A DNA stretch of 64,000 nucleotides from Streptococcus suis (GCF_002964045.1 NZ_POPB01000322.1:1-64000); one strand, 5' to 3'. Counted from the first letter of the stretch, positions 35,895 through 43,760 are shown. The notes: generated by a model not told the origin, from the letters alone. Numbers and translations are program-made.

Positions 35895-36975
35895 CACACT
35901 TTCCTAGCACAGATCTTAAAGCCTCAATCAAGCGACCATTTTCCTCTCTTGATCGAATGGCTACTCGATAGTGGCGGTCGTTAAGATGATGGTAATTATG
36001 GCAGGAACGAATAAATATTTTTTCTTGAATTAAAAGCTCCCTCAGACTGTCATTTCCCTCGTATTCAAAGAAAATGTAATTAACAGTCGGTGGCAAGACT
36101 TTCAAATAAGGCAAGGCAGCCAATTCTCTATAAAGGAATTCCTGCTCACTCTTGAGCCACTCTTCTGTCGCATGGTGATACTCACTATCCTTGAGAATAA
36201 CAGGTAGCAAGGCATCCGCCAATGCATTGATGGTCCAAGGTGGTCGCATGTCATCCATTGCTGCAATCAAGTCTGTATTACTTGATAAGGCATAGCCCAA
36301 CCTCAAGCCAGGAATAGCATAAAATTTTGTCAAAGAGCGAACAACAATGACATTTTGATAGTCCTTCAAATGATCCTCCAGGGAATAGGCAGCCTTGTCT
36401 AAAACAAAATCCATAAAGGCCTCGTCAAGAACCAAATAGGCTCCTTTTTGCCTTAGAAATTCAGCCATCAATAACAAAGATTGATTGGATACCAAAGTCC
36501 CTGTCGGATTATTTGGGTTACAAATCAGGACCAAATCCCCAGATGACAACTTCTCCAAGTTGGGTAAGATTGATTCAAAAGTCCAACTATAGTCTGGCCC
36601 TTCCAATACATGAAAGATAGGCTCTGCACCAACTAGTTTAAATGCTTTTTCATATTCCATAAATGTCGGACTCAAAAGCAAGATCTTCTTTGGTTTCAAA
36701 TACCTAGCCAGGTCATAAAAGATTTCTACCGCACCGTTCGATAGAAGGATTTGCTGGGGCTGACAAGAATGATATTCAGCCAGGGCTGCCTTGGACTGTG
36801 AATAAGTCACATCAGGGTAATGGACCAATTTATCTAAACTTTGTATGACACTTAATCTTACCTTATCTGAAAGACCAAGAGGGTTGATATTGGCTGAAAA
36901 ATCCAAACACTCCTCTGGATGAAAGCCCAAATCACAGGCAAGCTGAGTCATATTTCCACCGTGCTCTACCTTCAT
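35881..36975 (-). CDS. cobD: L-threonine-O-3-phosphate decarboxylase
   Basis: The 364-residue PLP enzyme of the histidinol-phosphate aminotransferase fold begins KVEHGGNMTQLACDLG and has LDFSANINPLG. It also has LICNPNNPTGTL and the PLP-lysine motif VVRSLTKFYAIPGLRLGY. It makes (R)-1-amino-2-propanol phosphate for CbiB. The family resembles HisC, but the flanking pduX and cobT settle the role. Confidence 0.92.
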   Translation of the reverse strand: MKVEHGGNMTQLACDLGFHPEECLDFSANINPLGLSDKVRLSVIQSLDKLVHYPDVTYSQSKAALAEYHSCQPQQILLSNGAVEIFYDLARYLKPKKILLLSPTFMEYEKAFKLVGAEPIFHVLEGPDYSWTFESILPNLEKLSSGDLVLICNPNNPTGTLVSNQSLLLMAEFLRQKGAYLVLDEAFMDFVLDKAAYSLEDHLKDYQNVIVVRSLTKFYAIPGLRLGYALSSNTDLIAAMDDMRPPWTINALADALLPVILKDSEYHHATEEWLKSEQEFLYRELAALPYLKVLPPTVNYIFFEYEGNDSLRELLIQEKIFIRSCHNYHHLNDRHYRVAIRSREENGRLIEALRSVLGKCDGHV

Positions 36976-36984
36976 CCCATCACC

Positions 36985-37434
36985 TCAACTTTCCTTGGTC
37001 AAATAGCGCCGAATCTCGTCAATTCCTTGATTATCTGTTAATGATACCTCAAAAATTTCCTTGGCTCCTGCTGCCCGCAACTGTGCTCTAGCCTTCTCAA
37101 GGCTGCTAGAATCCGTCACCAAATCTACCTTGGTGATAATTCCAATCACTGGTTTATTAAACAAAGATGAAAAACCTTGCGGGAAAGTCTGCATGGTGGC
37201 TGTTGCTGATGCCAATAAACCAATCACTTCTGCTTCTGCTGCGGTCACAGATAAGGCATTATAGTATCGCCGATGTTGTAAAAACTCACCAGGCGTATCA
37301 ATTATTGAATCATAAAATTGAATGGCTTGCGTTTTGAAGTAATTGATATCAAGCCCTTTCAACCGTTGTGTCAGAGTTGTTTTCCCAACCCCTACTGGAC
37401 CTACAAACATTATTTTTTTCGATTCAAGCCCCAT
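36985..37434 (-). CDS. EutP/PduV-family small GTPase
   Basis: This protein of about 149 residues has a P-loop MFVGPVGVGKTTLTQRL at the start, DTPGEFLQHRRYYNAL and the guanine-specificity motif IGIITKVDLV. EutP/PduV proteins are associated with ethanolamine and propanediol microcompartments; their biochemical role is poorly settled. Here it heads a cobalamin operon. The ATG at 37434 has AGAGGA 8 bases upstream. The in-frame ATG at 37455 has no ribosome site. Confidence 0.85.
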   Translation of the reverse strand: MGLESKKIMFVGPVGVGKTTLTQRLKGLDINYFKTQAIQFYDSIIDTPGEFLQHRRYYNALSVTAAEAEVIGLLASATATMQTFPQGFSSLFNKPVIGIITKVDLVTDSSSLEKARAQLRAAGAKEIFEVSLTDNQGIDEIRRYLTKES

Positions 37435-37500
37435 GTAATCATCCTCTCGATTCATATTTTTTCAAAAGAGAAATGCTCCGTCATCAACTATTTTAGAAAT

Positions 37501-37571
37501 AAAAAAAGGCAAAGTTATCCCGTTGTTCCAAAATTTCCGCTTCATTGCGAACAACAGGCTCCTTTGCCGTT
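37501..37571 (-). promoter_or_regulatory. ANTAR-type antitermination leader of the eutP/pduV-cobD operon
   Basis: Hairpin P1 (37571-37553) has arms AACGGC/GCCTGTT with one bulge and loop AAAGGA. Hairpin P2 (37551-37535) has arms TTCGC/GCGGAA and loop AATGAA. Both loops are A1-x-x-G4-x-x. The alternative fold is a terminator: GGCAAAG (37568-37562) with CTTTGCC (37514-37508), enclosing a 9-bp stem (37557-37549 with 37528-37520), then seven T. It uses bases of both hairpins, so the folds exclude each other. Confidence 0.7.
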
Positions 37572-37588
37572 TATATATTAACAAGTAT

Positions 37589-37617
37589 AGTATAAACTAT
37601 CTTGAACACTTCGTCAA
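37589..37617 (-). promoter_or_regulatory. Promoter of the eutP/pduV-cobD-pduX-cobT-pduO operon
   Basis: TTGACG (37612-37617) and TATACT (37589-37594) are 17 bp apart on the minus strand. A second overlapping TATACT lies at 37584-37589. Transcription would start near 37581, immediately before the dual-hairpin leader. Confidence 0.75.
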
Positions 37618-37635
37618 CATGAATTTGAATGATAT

Positions 37636-38103
37636 TTACCTAAAATTCCTATCCCACTCTCCATCGTCATTTTTTCTAGTATAAAAGAACTCGGACAAAT
37701 CTGGCTCATCCATGACTTTTAGGATTTCTAGCAAATCATAGGCCAAATCCATCTGAGGCAGCTCCGACTTCTTGACCCAACGCACCTCTCCCTCTTCAGT
37801 TGATTGGAGGGTTCCAGTAAACTCCGTCGCCTTATAGAGAAAGACCAGATAGCGATGCCCTTCCTTGTCAGGCCAATGCTTTATTCCGACTAATCGAGCA
37901 TTTGCAATCCTCAATCCAGTCTCCTCAAAGACCTCACGAACAACAGAATCATGGAAATTCTCTCCTTCTTCAACGTGACCACCTGGAAAGGCAACTCCAG
38001 ACCAACGATAGCGTTCTGGGTCCCTAATTTGCACGACGACATTCCCTTCCTTGTCCTCGATTAGACACATGTTAGTCAAAGTGACCATTTCTTTTCTAGC
38101 CAT
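37636..38103 (-). CDS. NUDIX hydrolase
   Basis: The 155-residue protein has a complete NUDIX box starting GGHVEEGENFHDSVVREV and ending FEETGL. The N-terminal VTLTNMCLIEDKEGN resembles the MutT/8-oxo-dGTP-type branch. It hydrolyses a nucleoside diphosphate derivative; the substrate cannot be read from sequence. It overlaps the upstream acetyltransferase gene by 8 bases, so they are co-transcribed. Confidence 0.88.
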   Translation of the reverse strand: MARKEMVTLTNMCLIEDKEGNVVVQIRDPERYRWSGVAFPGGHVEEGENFHDSVVREVFEETGLRIANARLVGIKHWPDKEGHRYLVFLYKATEFTGTLQSTEEGEVRWVKKSELPQMDLAYDLLEILKVMDEPDLSEFFYTRKNDDGEWDRNFR

Positions 38104-38599
38104 TTTCTCCCTCTTTCTGTTTTAACATCATTCTATATTCTGTAAGTTCTGCACCTAGATGGACTATTTTTTTGACACCATCAAATCGGAACCCCACTTT
38201 TTCATAGAAGGCAATGGCACGCGCATTCCCCTCTAATACCCAGAGAGTAACGGTTTCGTAGCTCTGCAATTTTTCTAAAGCCGCCTGTATGAGCTGATAA
38301 CCAATTCCTTGGTCATAGTAATCTGCTAGCACATAAAGGGCATAAAGTTCGCCAGCCTCCTGTAAATCCTCCTGACTAGACGAGCCGTAACAGGCAAAGC
38401 CAACCACCTTTTCATCCATCACGGCTATCAAGATATTCTGAGGATACCGAACAGCCCAATCTTGACACCGTTCTAAGGTATAGGTATTCTTTAAAAATTC
38501 CTGAGGTAACAAGTCAGCATAGGCCTCCTGCCACGATTTCCAATGAACATAGGCCTTGCCTAGCATTTCCCTTTCCGTTTCCAGTGGTTTAATCATCAT
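38096..38599 (-). CDS. GNAT-family N-acetyltransferase
   Basis: The 167-residue protein has GNAT features: VVGFACYGSS, the ELYALYVLADYYDQGIGYQL acetyl-CoA loop and the terminal ARAIAFYEKVGFRFDG motif. Substrate unknown. The ATG at 38599 follows GGAGG with 8 bases between. A frame from 38653 would start within the promoter. Confidence 0.85.
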   Translation of the reverse strand: MMIKPLETEREMLGKAYVHWKSWQEAYADLLPQEFLKNTYTLERCQDWAVRYPQNILIAVMDEKVVGFACYGSSSQEDLQEAGELYALYVLADYYDQGIGYQLIQAALEKLQSYETVTLWVLEGNARAIAFYEKVGFRFDGVKKIVHLGAELTEYRMMLKQKEGENG

Positions 38600-38626
38600 C
38601 TCGAGGTCCTCCGAATTTTTACCTCT

Positions 38627-38667
38627 AGTATACATTAAAAAACAAGTTGGCACAAGACCGACTTGTT
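38627..38667 (-). promoter_or_regulatory. Promoter of the acetyltransferase-NUDIX pair, with a hairpin over the -35
   Basis: TTGTGC (38650-38655) and TATACT (38627-38632) are 17 bp apart. An inverted repeat, AACAAGTTGG (38641-38650) with CCGACTTGTT (38658-38667), overlaps the -35. On the minus strand it is followed by a T run, so it may also be a terminator of transcription arriving from the right. Confidence 0.5.
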
Positions 38668-38725
38668 CATGAAACCAATTCGAAATTGGACATCAACTTC
38701 TATTTTCAAAACCCAACATTACATT

Positions 38726-38743
38726 ATTGCTCAATTGAACAAT
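38726..38743. promoter_or_regulatory. Palindromic candidate operator of the HigBA-type module
   Basis: An 18-bp near-perfect palindrome, ATTGCTCAATTGAACAAT, lies 21 bases before the toxin start. HigA/XRE antitoxins usually bind such dyads to repress their own operon. The sequence shows the dyad; the binding is inferred. Confidence 0.45.
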
Positions 38744-38764
38744 ATATGCTATCAAGGAGTTAGG

Positions 38765-39128
38765 ATGAAACACCCAAAATTTGAATTTTAAACACGTCCA
38801 AATGGGCGGACAGAATTTATCGAATTTCTACAAACCATACCGACTAAGACAGGCTCAACTCCTAGCTACTATCAACATGATTCAAGAACAGGGGTTGTTA
38901 ATAGCTCAACGCATGGAATGGGTCAAAAAGCTAGACAGTGACATTTTCGAAATCCGTTCCAAAGTGTCCAATAACATTCAACGTGCTCTATATTTCCATA
39001 TTGTTGATGACCGTTTTATCATCACGTATGGTTTTACCAATAAAACACAAAAGACACCTACTGCTGAAATCAAGCATGCTAAAGCATTGAAAAAAGAATT
39101 TGAGGAGAACAACAATGGCAACCATTAA
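38765..39128 (+). pseudogene. Broken HigB/RelE-type toxin gene
   Basis: The original start is readable: AAGGAG, then ATG at 38765, giving MKHPKFEF before TAA at 38789. The same frame continues TRPNGRTEFIEFLQTIPTK, then homology moves to another frame at about 38850 (LLATINMIQEQG...), which runs to 39128. The C-terminal part keeps RelE-type features such as RSKVSNNIQRALYFH and TPTAEIKHAKALKKEFEE. A stop codon plus a net two-base loss (for example two single-base deletions) inactivate the toxin. Confidence 0.75.
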
Positions 39129-39390
39129 ATTTGATGACTTTCTGCAAGAAGAATTGAAAAACGATGAATTCAAAGCTGGATACTTGGCTGAGAAAGCTAT
39201 CTTAGAAAGTGCCCTAGCTGTCTACAATGCACGCCAAAAGGCTGGACTTACTCAACGTGAACTGGCAGACCTCTCACATGTTCCACAGTCTACCATAGCC
39301 CGTATTGAGCGTGGAAACAATACCAGCATCGAAACCATGAGCAAAATCGCCTACGCTCTAGATCAGAAACTAACCATTAGTATCGGCTAG
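39115..39390 (+). CDS. higA: HigA-type XRE antitoxin
   Basis: The 91-residue protein has a helix-turn-helix at residues 44-85 (QKAGLTQRELADLSHVPQST, then IARIERGNN). The ATG at 39115 has GAGGAG upstream and overlaps the toxin end by 14 bases. It is intact although its toxin partner is broken, so it may persist as an orphan repressor or protect against related toxins. Confidence 0.85.
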   Translation: MATIKFDDFLQEELKNDEFKAGYLAEKAILESALAVYNARQKAGLTQRELADLSHVPQSTIARIERGNNTSIETMSKIAYALDQKLTISIG

Positions 39391-39413
39391 TTCCATCTTC
39401 AATACAACACAAT

Positions 39414-39452
39414 AACAGCACTCCTAATTGACTTAGAGTGCTGTTTTCTTTT
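39414..39452 (+). terminator. Terminator of the HigBA-type module
   Basis: A perfect 10-bp stem, AACAGCACTC (39414-39423) with GAGTGCTGTT (39436-39445), is followed by a T-rich run. The remainder of 39453-39530 is AT-rich with nothing recognised. Confidence 0.8.
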
Positions 39453-39530
39453 TAAAAAAATATTTTCTTACAATTTCAACTCTACTCTTTATTAAAGCTA
39501 AACTTCAGACAAATAATAAAAAATAATCAT

Positions 39531-39773
39531 TTATTCAAAATCCGCTTTCATAGCTTTCAAATCCTCTTCGCTCAAACCTGTCAGTCTCACTATTGTCTCC
39601 AAATCAAAGCCCTCTAAAAACATCTGTCGTGCAATCTTCAGCTGACCATCCAGCAGACCTTCTGCTCTACCTACTGCTTTGCCTTCTTCCTGACCGCGCT
39701 TTCTACCTAATATGAAAGAAGTCTCCAATTCTCCAAAATGGTTTGCAGCACTGTATGCTAGTTGATCAATCAT
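39531..39773 (-). CDS. Tandem copy of the Rpn C-terminal domain (copy 3)
   Basis: The 80-residue frame repeats the Rpn tail from MIDQLAYSAANHFGELETSF to DGQLKIARQM. It then diverges to a different ending (LEGFDLETIVRLTGLSEEDL). Like copy 2 it has the insertion GKAVGR absent from the parent gene. Its ATG overlaps the stop of copy 2 as ATGA with AAGGTGAG just upstream, so it could be translated by coupling. It lacks the nuclease core. It may be an RpnS-like antitoxin or recombination debris. Confidence 0.55.
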   Translation of the reverse strand: MIDQLAYSAANHFGELETSFILGRKRGQEEGKAVGRAEGLLDGQLKIARQMFLEGFDLETIVRLTGLSEEDLKAMKADFE

Positions 39774-40033
39774 ATACTCTCACCTTGCGAATCCAGTTTT
39801 TCAGCTTTCAACCCATCCAAATCCTTTTGGCTAAGTCCTGTCAATTCTTTTATCAGGTCATCTGTGAAATTCTTTGCTAACATCTGTCGAGCAATCTTCA
39901 GCTGACCATCCAGCAGACCTTCTGCTCTACCTACTGCTTTGCCTTCTTCCTGACCGCGCTTTCTACCTAGTATGAAAGATGTTTCCAATTCTCCAAAATG
40001 ATTCGCAGCACTGTATGCTAGTTGATCAATCAT
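39770..40033 (-). CDS. Tandem copy of the Rpn C-terminal domain (copy 2)
   Basis: The 87 residues are nearly identical to residues 226-308 of the upstream nuclease, with a GKAVGR insertion and EK for GN near the end. The ATG overlaps the nuclease stop (ATGA) and has AAGGGGAG 5 bases upstream. In E. coli the equivalent segment of rpn genes is translated from an internal start as a small inhibitor (RpnS). This copy would be a free-standing version. That role is inferred. Confidence 0.6.
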   Translation of the reverse strand: MIDQLAYSAANHFGELETSFILGRKRGQEEGKAVGRAEGLLDGQLKIARQMLAKNFTDDLIKELTGLSQKDLDGLKAEKLDSQGESI

Positions 40034-40956
40034 ATACTCTCCCCTTGCGAATCCAGATTTCCAGCTTTCAATCCATCCAAATCTTTTTGGCTAAGTCCTG
40101 TCAATTCTTTTATCAGGTCATCTGTGAAATTCTTTGCTAACATCTGTCGAGCAATCTTCAGCTGACCATCCAGCAGACCTTCTGCTCTACCCTCTTCCTG
40201 ACCGCGCTTTCTACCTAATATGAAAGAAGTCTCCAATTCTCCAAAATGGTTTGCAGCACTGTATGCTAGTTGATCAATCATTTTCCTTTCCTCCTCTGTC
40301 CATGTATTTCTATCTAGCAGGTGTTCGGCCCTACTGATGGCTTCTGTTTGTTGCTGACTAAACTCTCGATTGGCAAAAAACTCCATCCATAAGCGTTGGT
40401 TCGTACCTATGTTCCCCTCGCTCAGCTTATTCAACTCGATAATGACCATTTCAAATGGTTTCTTCATCTCTCCTTGCTCGCCAAAGGGAATTTCCAACAC
40501 CTGTCCATTTTCCTCAGCCGTCAAGACAAAGGAATGTATGGGATATTTGTCATCGAAATACTGCGTGGCAACCAAGGCGATAGCATAAATAGGCGAAATC
40601 TTATCATACATGTCATGTGTCAGCTCAACCTTATCACGAACATTCGGCAAATCCTTGACCAAATGCTGACATGAATAGGTCCAGAGCCGTTTAAGAAAAC
40701 CGTGCTGATGGACCACCTGAATTTCAATGATAACCTGAGTATCATCGTCCAGCCTAGCCAAAACATCCACCGTAGTGCTGAAGTAGCCCTCCCGCTCTTT
40801 CTTCAAATCGGCGATGGTACCGTTCAAAATCTGAACAGACTTGGGACGAAAACCGAGAAATGTGTGAATGAAATCAATAGTAATCTCGTGGTCGTTAAAT
40901 ATCTTTTTTGCCACGATGTCAATCATAGGATTGATGCTATGTCGAAATCTTGTCAA
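40030..40956 (-). CDS. Rpn-family PD-(D/E)XK nuclease
   Basis: The 308-residue protein has the Rpn/PDDEXK core with D64 and E78-x-Q80 in VDVLARLDDDTQVIIEIQ, then HQHGFLKRLWTYSCQHLV. It begins with TTG at 40956 behind a strong GGAGG, 6 bases away. An internal ATG at codon 226 (40281) follows AGGAGG and could yield the last 83 residues separately. Rpn proteins are DNA-cleaving toxins with reported phage-defence roles. Two copies of its tail follow downstream. Confidence 0.85.
   Translation of the reverse strand: MTRFRHSINPMIDIVAKKIFNDHEITIDFIHTFLGFRPKSVQILNGTIADLKKEREGYFSTTVDVLARLDDDTQVIIEIQVVHQHGFLKRLWTYSCQHLVKDLPNVRDKVELTHDMYDKISPIYAIALVATQYFDDKYPIHSFVLTAEENGQVLEIPFGEQGEMKKPFEMVIIELNKLSEGNIGTNQRLWMEFFANREFSQQQTEAISRAEHLLDRNTWTEEERKMIDQLAYSAANHFGELETSFILGRKRGQEEGRAEGLLDGQLKIARQMLAKNFTDDLIKELTGLSQKDLDGLKAGNLDSQGESI
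40279..40295 (-). promoter_or_regulatory. Internal ribosome-binding site and start within the Rpn gene
   Basis: AGGAGG lies 8 bases before an in-frame ATG at 40281. Translation from here gives the 83-residue tail (40030-40281), the same segment that is duplicated downstream. This is the signature of a gene-within-gene RpnS product. Confidence 0.6.
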
Positions 40957-40965
40957 ATTTTTCCT

Positions 40966-41050
40966 CCGATAAATAGAATTGAGAAAAGTCTCTATCTATT
41001 TATTCGGATTTTCTAGTTATATTATAGCATGACTGACAAAAATTTTCCAA
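40966..41050 (-). promoter_or_regulatory. Rpn promoter and leader hairpin overlapping its ribosome site
   Basis: TTGGAA (41045-41050) and TATAAT (41021-41026) are 18 bp apart, with a TG upstream of the -10. The leader folds into a long hairpin (41007-40995 with 40977-40966, inner GAGA/TCTC), and its 3' arm covers the first bases of the GGAGG site. The fold could limit translation of the toxic product. Confidence 0.45.
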
Positions 41051-41063
41051 TAAGATACAAATG

Positions 41064-41090
41064 ACAAAAAGGGAACGAAAACCGTTCCCT
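41064..41090 (-). terminator. Terminator of the rhamnan polysaccharide operon
   Basis: AGGGAACG (41083-41090 read on minus) pairs with CGTTCCCT (41070-41077), and five T follow on the minus strand. It lies after the polysaccharide genes and the remnant frame at 41104-41262. Confidence 0.8.
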
Positions 41091-41103
41091 AAAAATTAAT
41101 ACA

Positions 41104-41262
41104 CTATTTGGATTCTTTGATAATATAAATCGGTCTTTTCTTTGTTTCAAGAAAATCATTGAAATATATTTCAAAATAATTCCTATAATCATCGGTATAA
41201 GCTAAATTATTACAGAAAATATTAAGCTCGAAAATAAATCTAGTTAAAGAATTAATAAATCA
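41104..41262 (-). pseudogene. Possible C-terminal remnant of a coding region
   Basis: After the stop of the glycosyltransferase gene, a frame of about 52 codons without ATG reads to TAG at 41104, ending NYFEIYFNDFLETKKRP then IYIIKESK. The composition looks protein-like and it lies before the operon terminator, so it may be the tail of a deleted gene. I do not recognise the family. Confidence 0.3.
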
Positions 41263-41271
41263 TATCACGTT

Positions 41272-42240
41272 TCAGTTTTTATTATCTTTAATTTGACCTA
41301 CACGTTCGCTAATAATATATTTTGGACGATTTTTCACCTCTAAATAGATTTTCCCAATATACTCTCCAATAATACCTAAGCTAATTAACTGAACACCAGC
41401 AAATAGACTTAGGAGAGTTGCGTTTGATGCCCAACCTGAAACTGTATCACCAGTAAAATAACTGATAAAAATCCAAACAATTATCAAAAAACTAATCGTA
41501 GACATCAATAAACCTAGGGTAGTAACTAATCGGATAGGTTTCACACTAAGACTAGTAATACCATCAAAAGCTAGATTTAACATCTTACTAAGCGGATATT
41601 TACTCTCTCCTGCAATACGTTCATACCGTTTATAGTAAACAGACGTACTTTTAAAACCAACCAATGGAAACATCCCTCTCAAAAAGAGATTGACCTCATT
41701 AAAACTAGCAAAGGATTGTAGAACTTTGGAAGATACCAAGCGATAATCTGCATGATTATAAACAGATTCTACTCCCATCCAATCCATTAACTTATAAAAT
41801 GATTGAGCTGTTGTCTTTTTGAAAAATGTATCTGTATCACGATTATTTCTTACACCATAGACAATTTCTGAACCATTCATATACTCTTGAATCATTTCAT
41901 CCATTGCATTTATATCATCCTGTCCATCACAATCAATAGATATTGTAATATCAGCATGATCTTTACTCTCCATCAAGCCAGCATAAACTGCATTTTGGTG
42001 ACCTCGGTTACGACTCTGACGAATACCAATAAATTCTGGAAATTCTTGACATAATTCTGATATTATTTCCCATGTTCGATCTTTACTACCATCATCCACT
42101 AGCATAATCTTACTTACAGATGATATTTTAGATTGACTAATTAGATTAAGTAATTTTTGACGAAACTCCACAGACGTAATCGGTAAAACTTCTTCTTCAT
42201 TATAACAAGGGATTACCATATATAAAATTGGTGCCTCCAT
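41272..42240 (-). CDS. Polyprenyl-phosphate glycosyltransferase, GT2 family (GtrB/GacI/SccN-like)
   Basis: The 322-residue protein has a cytoplasmic GT2 domain (MVIPCYNEEEVLP, the metal site ISIDCDGQDD) and two C-terminal membrane helices starting at about residue 230. Such enzymes load a sugar onto undecaprenyl phosphate for side-chain addition outside the membrane. In gac/scc loci this is GlcNAc or glucose. The adjacent GT-C-like gene would be the acceptor-side transferase. Confidence 0.85.
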   Translation of the reverse strand: MEAPILYMVIPCYNEEEVLPITSVEFRQKLLNLISQSKISSVSKIMLVDDGSKDRTWEIISELCQEFPEFIGIRQSRNRGHQNAVYAGLMESKDHADITISIDCDGQDDINAMDEMIQEYMNGSEIVYGVRNNRDTDTFFKKTTAQSFYKLMDWMGVESVYNHADYRLVSSKVLQSFASFNEVNLFLRGMFPLVGFKSTSVYYKRYERIAGESKYPLSKMLNLAFDGITSLSVKPIRLVTTLGLLMSTISFLIIVWIFISYFTGDTVSGWASNATLLSLFAGVQLISLGIIGEYIGKIYLEVKNRPKYIISERVGQIKDNKN

Positions 42241-42252
42241 AAATATAAACTC

Positions 42253-43749
42253 CTATGATTTTCTAGAAAAATATTTCATCAACCCTGCAGATGATACTGA
42301 TGTAATTGCAGGCAAAAATTGTATAAGATAGCGAGTTCTTCCTCCTTCAAAAATCATGAGGAAAAGTAAACCACCAAAAATAGTTATCTGCATCCAAAGT
42401 AAATAATTATTATTTAATGAAAAGTATTTCCATGAATATACTGCCAACCCAAAAATGATAATGATCCAAATAATCTGCAAGATTCTAGCATAATGACTAT
42501 ATGATGAACCTGAAACATAGATAAACTGTCTAACTTTTGATGCTAAATTTGTCTGTTGAATTTTTTCAAGCCATGGAACAATAATTGGACTTTCCTCAGA
42601 TAAAACTTGCTCCTGTAACCATCCAAACATCCCTTCATTAGTAATCCAATAAAATTTAAAAAAGAGATGGCCGACAAAACTATTGTATTGATAATTATCT
42701 AAACGCATATTTATCTCTTTTAATGCCTCTTTGTTTCTATTTTCACCAGTTGCCGACATTGCTTCTGGTGAAATATCACTATGTTGATTTCCTGAGTATG
42801 TTAACCCTAAATTGACATAGTGAAGAAGAGTGCGACTATAGTCTGGTTCATAACGAACAAACGACTGATTTTTAAGTAAAATATTACTACTTGTGTTAAA
42901 AATTGTAAAACCAATGGCAATAAATATAAGACTTTTTATCGTAATTTTTTTTATTTTTTTAGTCTCAAAGAATTTATATAGAAGCACAATCAAACCAGCA
43001 ATGATAAAAATCATGACCGGAGGTCTAACACCATACGCTATGGCTACAAGAAATCCTGAAACAATTGAACTTATCCAATTGTTTTTTTGCAAACTTTGAC
43101 TAATTGAAGCGATTAGGCAACTAACAAGAAATAAAGCTACTGGGTCTGAGTATGTATAAATATATTGAGGTGAACAACCAATAATCAAAACCATAAGAAC
43201 AAATTGAATATCAGCCCAAAGTTGACTACCTAATTTTTTTGTTGTTCTATATGTAATCCAGATGGCTAAATCAATAAATACAATATTCCAAACTGCAAGT
43301 GCAAAAAGCATACTATCTTTAAAAATTAGATGGTTCAGCTTATACCAGATCAAAAATAAAAAATTATTTGGATAGATAGCAATATAATCACTTTGCGCTG
43401 CAAAATTAGGATCAACAGCAAGATTATAAACTATCGTAGTATCTGCCGATGCAAGTCTAAGGCTAGTAAAGATTATAAATAACTGAAATGATACTAAACC
43501 AGCTAATACAATCCACTTTTTAGCTAAAAGATAAGTAAATATTCTTTTGAAAAGTTTATGAAAACTACTTCTAAACAAGAACACAGCTAGAAAACTTACA
43601 GTAAGAAATATAAGAATTGTAGCTGAACCTGTATTTAAATTAGTTAAATCAAAATTTAAATATTGAAAGAAAAACATCAGGGTAGAATATACCCAAAATA
43701 GCATAATAACTGAAAAAATAGCATTCCCTATTTTTAATAATCTCGACAT
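42253..43749 (-). CDS. Polytopic GT-C-like membrane glycosyltransferase
   Basis: The 498-residue protein has about ten or more hydrophobic segments and an Asp-containing first extracellular loop (LRLASADTTIVYNLAVD), as in GT-C enzymes. It probably transfers a side-chain sugar from the polyprenyl-phosphate carrier made by the downstream gene to the rhamnan backbone, as GacL or SccM do. Sugar and linkage cannot be read. Confidence 0.65.
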   Translation of the reverse strand: MSRLLKIGNAIFSVIMLFWVYSTLMFFFQYLNFDLTNLNTGSATILIFLTVSFLAVFLFRSSFHKLFKRIFTYLLAKKWIVLAGLVSFQLFIIFTSLRLASADTTIVYNLAVDPNFAAQSDYIAIYPNNFLFLIWYKLNHLIFKDSMLFALAVWNIVFIDLAIWITYRTTKKLGSQLWADIQFVLMVLIIGCSPQYIYTYSDPVALFLVSCLIASISQSLQKNNWISSIVSGFLVAIAYGVRPPVMIFIIAGLIVLLYKFFETKKIKKITIKSLIFIAIGFTIFNTSSNILLKNQSFVRYEPDYSRTLLHYVNLGLTYSGNQHSDISPEAMSATGENRNKEALKEINMRLDNYQYNSFVGHLFFKFYWITNEGMFGWLQEQVLSEESPIIVPWLEKIQQTNLASKVRQFIYVSGSSYSHYARILQIIWIIIIFGLAVYSWKYFSLNNNYLLWMQITIFGGLLFLMIFEGGRTRYLIQFLPAITSVSSAGLMKYFSRKS

Positions 43750-43760
43750 TAGAACTCCTT

